Shown here: piece after piece, positions 8,787 to 16,497 of the stretch
Position numbering within the stretch: position 1 is the stretch's first letter
Layout of the letters: the number at the start of each line of letters is the position of its first letter
Assembly (NCBI RefSeq): GCF_001183865.1
Contig: NZ_CP012020.1
Coordinates: 620,001-684,000, forward strand
DNA length: 64,000 bases
Direction: 5' to 3'
Source: Methylophilus sp. TWE2
GTDB lineage: Bacteria; Pseudomonadota; Gammaproteobacteria; Burkholderiales; Methylophilaceae
The notes under the pieces: generated by a model
Seen by the model: only the letters and a program-made list of their open reading frames with translations
Databases searched by the model: none
Told to the model about the DNA's origin: nothing
Translations under genes and position numbers: made by a program

Positions 8787-10013
8787 GTGAGTTTAATTAA
8801 CCAGGTTTTGCAAAACGTCGAGGCGCGCGGGAGCACAGTACTCGATGGCAGGCCTGAGGCGACGGGCTGGGATGCACAGGTCAAACCAGTGTTGTTGCAT
8901 CAGGGCACTTCTGCCCATGCCTGGATCAAGTGGCTGCTGTTAGGCTGTTTATTATTGGCATTGATCGCCGGTTTGCAGATGAATGGCTTATGGCTGCTGA
9001 GTTACTTTCATCCTGCCCATGTGACTGGGCTCGCGAGCAAGACCATGATTCCTAAAGTCACTTCTCCCTCTGCGTCAGTTAAGCAGCCGCTTGAAGCGAT
9101 GCCTGTTCAGGCTGCGTCACCCTGGGAACCTCCCCAATTAACCAGGTCTTTATTTAGCGCGTGGCAGGCTGCAGGCTCCCCTGCGTCGGCCAGTCCACTG
9201 CCTGTGGGCAATCTGCCAATTGCAAAGCCTGCCCCTGCACCCGTGAAGACGGCGGCTACTCAAATTGAGGGCGAATTCACCATAAACCCGGCTGAAACGG
9301 TTGCAGCCAGCCCTGTGGTGTCAGTCATTGAGCCGCCATTAGAAGTTGCGAATGCTGCGAAGCTTGCCAAGAATAACGAAGGTGATTCAGGCCACAAAGG
9401 CGTGGTTAACAAGCAGCTCCGTCCCGATCAGGAAGTGAATTTGCTGATTCAGCGCGCAGTAGACCATGAACAAAAAGGCCGTCTCAGCGAAGCCTTGGCG
9501 ACCCTGCGCCAGGCACTCACTACTTATCCGCAGTCGGAAGATGCAAGACAGTTGCTGGCGGCTTACTTGTTCGAGTCCAGGCAGGAAGTTGAAGCTGTGT
9601 CGGTCTTGCAAGCCGGTATTAAACAGTATCCCGGGCAAATCGGGTTGGCCAAGTCGCTGGCCAAGTGGCAGTTGTCACATGGACAGCCGGACGCGGTTTT
9701 GCAAACCCTCAAACCTGTTGCGAATGCGCTGATCCAGGATGCAGAGTCGCAGTGGATGCTGGCCATGGCGTATCAGCAAACTGCACAACATGCAGCTGCC
9801 TTGCCACATTTTGAACGCGCTATCACCTTACAGCCAGGCCGCGCACAATCGATGGTGGCCTATGCGATTTCACTTCAGGCTGCAGGCCAGCAGACCCAGG
9901 CCTTGCAGCAGTTCCAGCTAGCCTATCAATTGTCACTCAGCGACAGGCTGTCAGAGTTTGTCAGCCAGCGCATCCGTCAGCTTGGTGGCACGGTGACAGC
10001 CCACAGCGAATAG
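8787..10013 (+). CDS. mshN: MSHA biogenesis protein MshN, TPR protein
   Basis: 408 residues, GTG start with GGGGAG seven bases upstream. A cytoplasmic N-terminus is followed by one transmembrane helix (about 51-72), a Pro/Ala/Ser-rich periplasmic linker (about 90-210) and at least three tetratricopeptide-like repeats (about 215-395; for example the helix pair around GRLSEALATLRQAL and QQTAQHAAALPHFERAI). MshN is thought to be a scaffold of the pilus machine. It is the last gene of the run; the motor ATPase and platform genes mshE and mshG, which follow mshN in Vibrio, are not here. Confidence 0.8.
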   Translation: MSLINQVLQNVEARGSTVLDGRPEATGWDAQVKPVLLHQGTSAHAWIKWLLLGCLLLALIAGLQMNGLWLLSYFHPAHVTGLASKTMIPKVTSPSASVKQPLEAMPVQAASPWEPPQLTRSLFSAWQAAGSPASASPLPVGNLPIAKPAPAPVKTAATQIEGEFTINPAETVAASPVVSVIEPPLEVANAAKLAKNNEGDSGHKGVVNKQLRPDQEVNLLIQRAVDHEQKGRLSEALATLRQALTTYPQSEDARQLLAAYLFESRQEVEAVSVLQAGIKQYPGQIGLAKSLAKWQLSHGQPDAVLQTLKPVANALIQDAESQWMLAMAYQQTAQHAAALPHFERAITLQPGRAQSMVAYAISLQAAGQQTQALQQFQLAYQLSLSDRLSEFVSQRIRQLGGTVTAHSE

Positions 10014-10061
10014 TCCTTGCATGCGAGCCAGGCATGCACTGCTCGTGTTGATCTCAAAAAA

Positions 10062-10763
10062 TTAACTTTTCAGCGTGCGCGCCAGCACCAGTGCCGTTAC
10101 CCGAATTGCCCCTGCACGTTTTAACACCTTGGCGACAGCATGCATGCTGGCACCTGTGGTCATCACATCATCCACCACCATGACATGCTTGCCATGCCAT
10201 TGCGCATTCGTGGCAAACGCACTACGCAGGCTACGTGTCCTGGTTTTCATGTCCATGCCAGCCTGGGCTGGCGTATCCACGATTCTTGTACAACCCTCCA
10301 TCTCTAATGGGACCTGCCATTGGTGATGAGCCTGCTTTGCCAGTTCCAATGCGTGATTGAATCCGCGCTCCTTGACCCGGTTTGGGTGCATGGGCATGGC
10401 AATCATGACGTCTGGTTGTGCCAAGGCTGGCAGTGTCGGCAACCGGGCAAACAGCCTATTTGCCAATAAATGCCCCAAAGAAAGTTGCTGATGGTATTTG
10501 AACTGATGCAGTAAGCGGTCTAGTGGATACGCGTAACGGAAGGCCGTCAAGGTATGATCAAAAGCAGGCGAATGTTGCAAACAGATACCACATAATGCCC
10601 CTGAGGCATTAGGAAGCGCGCATTGTGGGCAACGAGGCGAGTCATACCAGGGTAACATTTCCACGCAATGGGAACACAGGATGGAATCTCTCCTGTGGTC
10701 TGCCGGCGCATGACAAAGTGCACATGGCAACGTGGATTCCAGCCAGGACTGCAATTTGCGCAT
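10062..10763 (-). CDS. comF: ComF-family amidophosphoribosyltransferase
   Basis: 233 residues. The N-terminal half has paired cysteines (CALC, CSHC, CPQC, CGIC) forming the zinc-binding region of ComF/GntX proteins; the C-terminal half has the PRPP-binding signature VMVVDDVMTTGAS. Family members are linked to uptake or use of exogenous DNA and, in Gram-negatives, are often found near bioB or bioH, as here. ATG 10763 was chosen: the frame stays open further upstream but would run into bioB, and MRKLQSWLES leading into the first CxxC is the usual start. Confidence 0.8.
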   Translation of the reverse strand: MRKLQSWLESTLPCALCHAPADHRRDSILCSHCVEMLPWYDSPRCPQCALPNASGALCGICLQHSPAFDHTLTAFRYAYPLDRLLHQFKYHQQLSLGHLLANRLFARLPTLPALAQPDVMIAMPMHPNRVKERGFNHALELAKQAHHQWQVPLEMEGCTRIVDTPAQAGMDMKTRTRSLRSAFATNAQWHGKHVMVVDDVMTTGASMHAVAKVLKRAGAIRVTALVLARTLKS

Positions 10764-10791
10764 TGGGGTGGTTTGACTAATTTTTAATCTA

Positions 10792-10832
10792 TTGTAAAAA
10801 TTTTTCACGTAAGTTTTTAAACAACATATAAT
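10792..10832 (+). promoter_or_regulatory. bioB promoter with a possible BirA-type operator
   Basis: A perfect -10 TATAAT (10827-10832) stands 17 bases after a TTCACG -35 (10804-10809). Flanking and overlapping it are TTGTAAAAA (10792-10800) and TTTAAACAA (10816-10824), separated by exactly 15 bases. The known BirA operator is TTGTAAACC-N15-GGTTTACAA; the left half matches 7 of 9 and the right half 5 of 9. The promoter is convincing; the operator is suggestive only. Confidence 0.45.
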
Positions 10833-10871
10833 TCGCCCGGAATATTCATCTATTTTTCTTGCGTGGTCATT

Positions 10872-11903
10872 ATGGAACAACAAACTTCTGCTGCCGGCTG
10901 TGGCAGCGAAATGCAAACTTCAGTCATTAATCTGGATGGCCTGAAACCATCGGTGAGCTGTCATCCCACGGTTGAGCGCTGGCGTGTAGAAGACATCATG
11001 GCACTGTTTGAATTGCCATTCAATGACTTATTACACAGGGCGCAAACAGTGCATCGTGAACACTTTGACCCTAATGCCGTGCAAGTCAGCACCTTGCTAT
11101 CGATTAAAACAGGTGGCTGCTCCGAAGATTGCGGGTACTGCCCACAAGCGGCGCGTTATCACACTGATGTCGAGAATGAGCCACTGATGCAGCTGGACGA
11201 AGTGCTGGCAGCGGCCAAAGCAGCTAAGGAAAGCGGCGCCAGCCGGTTCTGTATGGGGGCTGCCTGGCGTGGCCCCAAACAGCGCGATCTCGAACCCGTA
11301 CTCAAGATGATTTCTGAAGTCAAAGCCATGGGTTTGCAAACCTGTGCCACCTTGGGCATGCTCAAAGATGGCCAGGCAGAACAACTGAAAGAGGCCGGGC
11401 TGGATTATTACAACCATAATCTGGACACCGCACCAGAGTTTTATGGAGATGTCATCACGACGCGTACCTACCAGGACCGTCTGGATACCCTTGATCGCGT
11501 GCGTAGCGTGGATATCAATGTCTGCTGCGGTGGCATTATCGGTATGGGCGAAAGCCGTGCACAGCGCGCAGGCCTGATTGCGCAATTAGCCAACATGGAA
11601 CAGCCACCAGAGAGCGTGCCAATTAACCTGCTGACACAAGTAGAGGGCACACCCTTGCATGGAACAGAGGCTTTAGATCCACTGGAGTTTGTGCGTACCA
11701 TCGCTATTGCGCGTATTACCATGCCGACCAGCTTTGTCCGGTTGTCTGCTGGTCGCCAGAGTATGGGCGAGGCCGTTCAAACCTTGTGCTTCCACGCCGG
11801 TGCCAACAGTATTTTCTACGGTGAGAAATTGTTGACTACAGGGAACCCTGAGGTTGAAGCGGATAACGCCTTGTTTGGCAAACTGGGCTTGAAGAAGATT
11901 TAA
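10872..11903 (+). CDS. bioB: Biotin synthase BioB
   Basis: 343 residues. Radical-SAM enzyme that inserts sulfur into dethiobiotin to make biotin. The [4Fe-4S]/SAM motif CxxxCxxC is seen as CSEDCGYC, followed by PQAARY; the second-cluster cysteines lie in CATLGM and in the [12 protein letters not shown] block. The ATG at 10872 is the first ATG after the promoter; a GTG at 10863 and an ATG at 10911 are alternatives, and the first roughly 30 residues are not conserved core. First gene of bioB-F-H-C-D; its stop overlaps the bioF start (TAATG). Confidence 0.95.
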   Translation: MEQQTSAAGCGSEMQTSVINLDGLKPSVSCHPTVERWRVEDIMALFELPFNDLLHRAQTVHREHFDPNAVQVSTLLSIKTGGCSEDCGYCPQAARYHTDVENEPLMQLDEVLAAAKAAKESGASRFCMGAAWRGPKQRDLEPVLKMISEVKAMGLQTCATLGMLKDGQAEQLKEAGLDYYNHNLDTAPEFYGDVITTRTYQDRLDTLDRVRSVDINVCCGGIIGMGESRAQRAGLIAQLANMEQPPESVPINLLTQVEGTPLHGTEALDPLEFVRTIAIARITMPTSFVRLSAGRQSMGEAVQTLCFHAGANSIFYGEKLLTTGNPEVEADNALFGKLGLKKI

Positions 11904-13087
11904 TGAGCGATTTGTTGGAGTCTTTACGGGCCGACCTTGAAAAGCGGCAAACTCTGGGCTTGATGCGCCAGCGGCGGCTTCTTGACTCGCCGCAAGCAGA
12001 ACATATCACCGCTAATGGGCAGCCATTTCTGTCTTTTTGCAGCAATGATTACCTTGGGCTTGCGAATGACCCCGCACTAGTGGCTGCCTTGCAACAAGCC
12101 GCAGCCGAGGCGGGTGTTGGTAGTGGTGCTTCTAACCTGATTACCGGCCATCACCGTTATCACGACCAACTCGAACAAGCCTTGGCAGCCTTTGTTGGCA
12201 AGCCTGCTGCCTTGTTGTTTTCTACCGGCTATATGGCCAATATCGGTGTGATCAGTGCCTTGATGGGACGTGATGATGCCGTGTTTTCAGACAAGCTGAA
12301 CCATGCCTGTCTCAATGACGGGGCTTTCCTGTCGCGTGCCACGCATCATCGCTTTCCGCACAACGACGTCGCGGCACTGGAAAAGCTGCTGCAAGCGAGT
12401 ACGACACGGCACAAACTGGTTGCTGCAGATGCGGTTTTCAGTATGGATGGTGATCTTGCCCCGCTGGCAGAATATCTGGAACTCTGTGAGCGCTACGATG
12501 CCTATTTATATGTGGATGATGCGCATGGGTTTGGTGTACTTGGACCGCAGGGCCGCGGCTCCCTCAAACATCTGGGCCTGCAATCACCCCGATTGATCAT
12601 GATGGGGACGCTGGGCAAGGCCGCCGGGGTTGCTGGTGCTTTTGTTGCCGGTGAGCAAGTGGTGATTGACTACCTGATACAGCATGCCAACAGTTATATT
12701 TATACGACGCCAGCACCTCCTCCTTTGTCTGCGGCACTCTTGGCCTCTGTAAAGGAAATTGAATACGGTGATGCACGCAGGAAGCAATTGTTCGACATGA
12801 TTGCATTGCTGAAAAGTGAGCTGTCACTCACACGCTGGCATTTGTTGCCATCTGAAACCGCTGTCCAGCCGCTGATTGTGGGAGACAATCATGAAGCCTT
12901 GGCCCTCAGCCAGTATCTGCAGGTGCGAGGCATCCTGGTCCCGGCCATCCGTCCGCCGACTGTGCCGGTCAATACCTCACGATTACGTATTTCATTATCT
13001 GCAGCCCATCGCGCTGAGGATGTGCGTGCCTTGATCAGTGCGTTACATGCGGCTGAGAGCGACATTCCTGCCGGAGTACAGGCATGA
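11903..13087 (+). CDS. bioF: 8-amino-7-oxononanoate synthase BioF
   Basis: 394 residues. PLP-dependent enzyme condensing pimeloyl thioester with L-alanine. Visible family motifs: FCSNDYLGLA near residue 50, the GSGASNLITGHH block, VDDAHGFG with the PLP-contacting Asp/His, and the Schiff-base lysine in MGTLGKAAGVAG. Typical length. Starts inside the bioB stop and overlaps bioH by ATGA, so the biotin genes are translationally coupled. Confidence 0.95.
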   Translation: MSDLLESLRADLEKRQTLGLMRQRRLLDSPQAEHITANGQPFLSFCSNDYLGLANDPALVAALQQAAAEAGVGSGASNLITGHHRYHDQLEQALAAFVGKPAALLFSTGYMANIGVISALMGRDDAVFSDKLNHACLNDGAFLSRATHHRFPHNDVAALEKLLQASTTRHKLVAADAVFSMDGDLAPLAEYLELCERYDAYLYVDDAHGFGVLGPQGRGSLKHLGLQSPRLIMMGTLGKAAGVAGAFVAGEQVVIDYLIQHANSYIYTTPAPPPLSAALLASVKEIEYGDARRKQLFDMIALLKSELSLTRWHLLPSETAVQPLIVGDNHEALALSQYLQVRGILVPAIRPPTVPVNTSRLRISLSAAHRAEDVRALISALHAAESDIPAGVQA

Positions 13088-13875
13088 GTTGCTTTATCGA
13101 AATCATGGGCCAAGGCAAACCCTTGGTCTTGCTACATGGCTGGGGCATGAACAGTGCCGTCTGGGAGCGCATCACCAAACGTCTGTCTGCCAATTATCGT
13201 CTGTTCCTGGTCGATTTGCCTGGCATGGGTCAAAGCCGCCCGGTCTATCCATATCATTTGCATAGCCTGGCTGAAACGGTGGCGGAAGAAATCCCCGGGG
13301 TATCCAGCATCCTGGGCTGGTCTCTCGGTGGCTTGGTCGCGCAGCAAATTGCGCTCAATCAGCCAGACCGCGTAGAAAAATTGATTCTGGTTGGGACCAA
13401 CCCCTGCTTTGTCAGCAAGGCGGATTGGACGCATGGGATAGAGGCTCGTCATTTCGAGCAGTTCAATGAGCGTTTTGCCAAAGATTTTAATGCTACCTTG
13501 CTGAATTTCCTGACCTTGCAGTGCATGCACGCTAAGGATGCGCGTAGCACGGTACGCCAATTACGCATCGCCTTTGGCGCCAAACCGACGCCTACGCAGG
13601 ATAGCCTCAATCAGGCACTGGATATCCTGCTACAGACGGACTTGCGCGAAGAGGTTGGTCGTTTGTTCCAGCCGACACTGATCATTCATGGTGACCGCGA
13701 TACGCTGGCGCCGGTGTCGGCCGCGCATTGGCTGGCCATGCATTTGATGCGAGCACGTTTGCGAGTAATTGCCGGTGCCTCACATGCACCCTTCCTGTCG
13801 CATGCCGATGCCTTCTGCGAGTCTGTTGAAGCCTTTATGGCAGATGAGTCAGCGCTTCGGTCGACGGAGAGTTAA
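13084..13875 (+). CDS. bioH: Pimeloyl-ACP methyl ester carboxylesterase BioH
   Basis: 263 residues, alpha/beta hydrolase fold. Oxyanion motif LLHGWGMNSAVW, nucleophile elbow GWSLGG (serine about residue 80), acid in HGDRDTLAP and catalytic histidine in GASHAPFLSH, all in BioH order. It removes the methyl group from pimeloyl-ACP methyl ester made by the BioC route, gating entry into biotin ring formation. Adjacent to bioC, the partner enzyme, which begins immediately after its stop. Confidence 0.92.
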   Translation: MSCFIEIMGQGKPLVLLHGWGMNSAVWERITKRLSANYRLFLVDLPGMGQSRPVYPYHLHSLAETVAEEIPGVSSILGWSLGGLVAQQIALNQPDRVEKLILVGTNPCFVSKADWTHGIEARHFEQFNERFAKDFNATLLNFLTLQCMHAKDARSTVRQLRIAFGAKPTPTQDSLNQALDILLQTDLREEVGRLFQPTLIIHGDRDTLAPVSAAHWLAMHLMRARLRVIAGASHAPFLSHADAFCESVEAFMADESALRSTES

Positions 13876-14748
13876 ATGCAGGATGTTTACCAGATCGACA
13901 AGTCGCGCATGCGGCAATCGTTTCATCGTGCCGCCAAACAGTATGATGCAGCGGCCATTTTGCAACGCCAGGTGCGTGAAGAGATGCTCAGCCGCCTCGA
14001 TGTCGTCAAGCTTGAACCTGGTGTGATCCTGGATGCTGGTTGCGGGACTGGTCATGGTTTAAGCGCCTTGCTTAAGCGGTTCAAGAAAGCGCAGGGGATT
14101 GCGCTTGATATCGCCGAAGGCATGTTGTCTCGTAGCAAAGCACTGTTTCCCTGGTACCGTTTCTGGCAAGCTTCTCCTCGCTTTGTCTGTGCTGATATCG
14201 AGGCTATGCCCATCGCCACTGCCAGTGTGGATATGGTGTGGTCTAACCTGGCGGTGCAATGGTGTAATGACATGGATACCGTATTGCAGGAATTCAGGCG
14301 CGTGCTCAAGCCCAATGGTTTGCTGATGTTTGCCACGTTGGGGCCAGATACGCTAAAGGAGTTGCGTGCGGCGTCTGGCAATGATCATACGCATGTCAGC
14401 CGCTTTATTGATATGCACGATATTGGCGATGCCCTGACGCGTGCCGGTTTCAGTGCGCCTGTGCTGGATGTCATGCATTACACGCTCACATACGACAAGG
14501 TTGAGTCTCTGATGCGTGATCTCAAAGCCATCGGTGCGCACAATGCCACAGCCGGACGCGTTAAAGGGCTAAGTGGAAAAGGATTCTTGCAAAAGTTACG
14601 CCACGGCTATGAAGTCTTCAGGCGCGACGGCAAGTTGCCAGCGACTTATGAAGTAGTGTTTGTGCATGCCTGGACCGGCAGCCAGCCCTATACCGCCCCA
14701 GGTATCAGCCCGGTACAGTTTATGCCACGCAAAGATAAACAAAGGTAA
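13876..14748 (+). CDS. bioC: Malonyl-ACP O-methyltransferase BioC
   Basis: 290 residues. SAM-binding motif I is ILDAGCGTGHG (about residues 51-61), with the class-I methyltransferase post-motifs MVWSNLAVQW and LLMFATLGPDTLKEL; the SNLAVQW block is a BioC signature. It methylates malonyl-ACP so that fatty-acid synthase can extend it to pimeloyl-ACP, complementing BioH next door. Starts directly after the bioH stop. Confidence 0.93.
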   Translation: MQDVYQIDKSRMRQSFHRAAKQYDAAAILQRQVREEMLSRLDVVKLEPGVILDAGCGTGHGLSALLKRFKKAQGIALDIAEGMLSRSKALFPWYRFWQASPRFVCADIEAMPIATASVDMVWSNLAVQWCNDMDTVLQEFRRVLKPNGLLMFATLGPDTLKELRAASGNDHTHVSRFIDMHDIGDALTRAGFSAPVLDVMHYTLTYDKVESLMRDLKAIGAHNATAGRVKGLSGKGFLQKLRHGYEVFRRDGKLPATYEVVFVHAWTGSQPYTAPGISPVQFMPRKDKQR

Positions 14749-14751
14749 GTC

Positions 14752-15396
14752 ATGCATGCGTTGCCACGTCATTTTTTTGTGACCGGGACTGATACTGGTG
14801 TGGGCAAAACCACAGTTACTGTTCGCCTGATGCAACAACTGGTGGCACAAGGCCTCACTGTCATTGGCATGAAGCCGGTTGCTTCCGGCTGTGAATGGTT
14901 AGAGGGTCGCTGGCAAAATGAAGATGTTTGCCAGCTCACCGCCGCTTCCAATGTGAAGGCGCCGCCAGAGTTGATCAACCCCTATTGTTTTGAGCCAGCG
15001 ATTGCACCGCATATCGCTGCGGCACAAGCAGGCGTCGCCATTGACCTGAACATCATTCAGGAGGCTTATACGCAACTAACCACCCTGGCCGATGTGGTCA
15101 TTGTCGAAGGGGCTGGCGGCTTGCTGGTACCGCTGAACAGCAGCCAAACCATGGCTGACCTGATCCAGGCGCTGGATATTCCTGCGCTGATGGTCGTCGG
15201 CATGCGTTTGGGCTGTATCAATCATGCCTTACTGACGGCGCAAGTATTGAAGCAGCGCGGCATCGATTTTTGCGGCTGGGTGGCGAACAGTATTGATCCG
15301 CAGATGTCTATGCCACAAGAAAACTTGCTGACTTTAATAGAGAGCCTGCAGCAACCTCCCGTGTTGCAAGTCCCTTTTCAGGAATCCTCGCCTTAA
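14752..15396 (+). CDS. bioD: Dethiobiotin synthetase BioD
   Basis: 214 residues. ATP-dependent carboxylase closing the ureido ring of dethiobiotin. The P-loop is GTDTGVGKTTVT near the N-terminus, followed by KPVASGC and VEGAGGLLVPL, all characteristic of BioD. Three bases separate it from bioC, and the next gene starts directly after its stop, so the rhomboid gene is probably co-transcribed. Confidence 0.95.
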   Translation: MHALPRHFFVTGTDTGVGKTTVTVRLMQQLVAQGLTVIGMKPVASGCEWLEGRWQNEDVCQLTAASNVKAPPELINPYCFEPAIAPHIAAAQAGVAIDLNIIQEAYTQLTTLADVVIVEGAGGLLVPLNSSQTMADLIQALDIPALMVVGMRLGCINHALLTAQVLKQRGIDFCGWVANSIDPQMSMPQENLLTLIESLQQPPVLQVPFQESSP

Positions 15397-16446
15397 ATGG
15401 AATCTTCGCTCCTTACCCGCACAGCGTTGCGTGCCTCGGTGCCACCTGTCACCAAAAGCCTGATCGCATTGAATGTGCTGGTGTTTGTGGTGATGTTGTT
15501 CGGCGGCGCCGGTTTCTGGCATTCGCCGAATACGGTTCAACTGACCTGGGGTGCCAATTTTGCCCCGGCCACGGCAGATGGGCAATGGTGGCGGCTGGTA
15601 TCTGCCATGTTCTTGCATTTTGGTGCCTTGCATCTGGGCATGAATATGCTGGCCTTATGGGATGGCGGCAAACTGGTCGAGCGCATGTTTGGCGCAGCGC
15701 GTTTTATTGTGATTTACCTGATCAGTGGCGTAGGCGGCAATCTCTTGTCCTTGGTCGTACAGGGCAATGATGCGGTGTCTGGCGGCGCATCCGGTGCTAT
15801 TTTTGGCATTTATGGTGCGCTATTGGTGTATGTCTGGTTCGCCAGACGACAGATGCAGGCACAAGAGTTCCGTTGGTTGTTCTGGGGCGCGCTGCTGTTT
15901 TCTGCACTCACGATCGTCATGGGCTATATCATTCCCGGCATTGATAACTCAGCCCATATTGGTGGATTTGTCACGGGCATTGTGATGGCAACACTTCTCT
16001 TGCCATCTGGCATCTTGCCGAGCAGGCAATTAAGCATCACGCAATGGTCAGCCGGTGTAGCCTGGCTCGTCGCGTTGTTTGTATTACTCACTCACTTACC
16101 AACCCCCAAATATCGCTGGCAGGAAGAGGTGGCGATACAAAAACAAGTGCAAAAACTCAACCAGGTGGATCATAAAGCCCAGCAAAAATGGCGGCAGATT
16201 ATGCTGGAGGGGCGTGAGGGCAGCCTGAGTTTTGATGATATGGCGTCAAAAATTGATACTGAGGTCGCCACACCTTACGAAGAGAGTTTTGAAAAGTTAT
16301 CAAACTTAGCGGATGACCCCAAGCTACCTTCTGCGGCTTTGCTTGAGCAAGCCAAGGCCTATGCGTTAAAACGCAGCGAAGCTAGCAAAGCCGCGGCTGA
16401 CCAATTGCGTAATATGCCGTTCACGCCGGGCCGTCCGGCACAGTGA
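15397..16446 (+). CDS. Rhomboid-family intramembrane serine protease
   Basis: 349 residues with six or so membrane helices in the first ~220. Catalytic serine lies in SGGASGAIFG and catalytic histidine in SAHIGGFVTG; the HLGMNMLALWDGGK block supplies the family HxxxN element. A soluble, charged, roughly 130-residue tail follows (about 230-349), longer than in GlpG-type rhomboids and without recognised domain. Start follows the bioD stop without a gap. Substrates cannot be deduced. The gene appears to be the tail of the biotin operon, a positional rather than functional link. Confidence 0.88.
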   Translation: MESSLLTRTALRASVPPVTKSLIALNVLVFVVMLFGGAGFWHSPNTVQLTWGANFAPATADGQWWRLVSAMFLHFGALHLGMNMLALWDGGKLVERMFGAARFIVIYLISGVGGNLLSLVVQGNDAVSGGASGAIFGIYGALLVYVWFARRQMQAQEFRWLFWGALLFSALTIVMGYIIPGIDNSAHIGGFVTGIVMATLLLPSGILPSRQLSITQWSAGVAWLVALFVLLTHLPTPKYRWQEEVAIQKQVQKLNQVDHKAQQKWRQIMLEGREGSLSFDDMASKIDTEVATPYEESFEKLSNLADDPKLPSAALLEQAKAYALKRSEASKAAADQLRNMPFTPGRPAQ

Positions 16447-16497
16447 CCTACTGTTGCACTGCCGAGAAAGAACATCCCTTCAACCATAAGGCAAAGT

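Noticed and set aside
10018..10038. TGCATGC/GCATGCA inverted repeat after mshN as a terminator
   Set aside because: No T-run follows on either strand close enough; could be chance.
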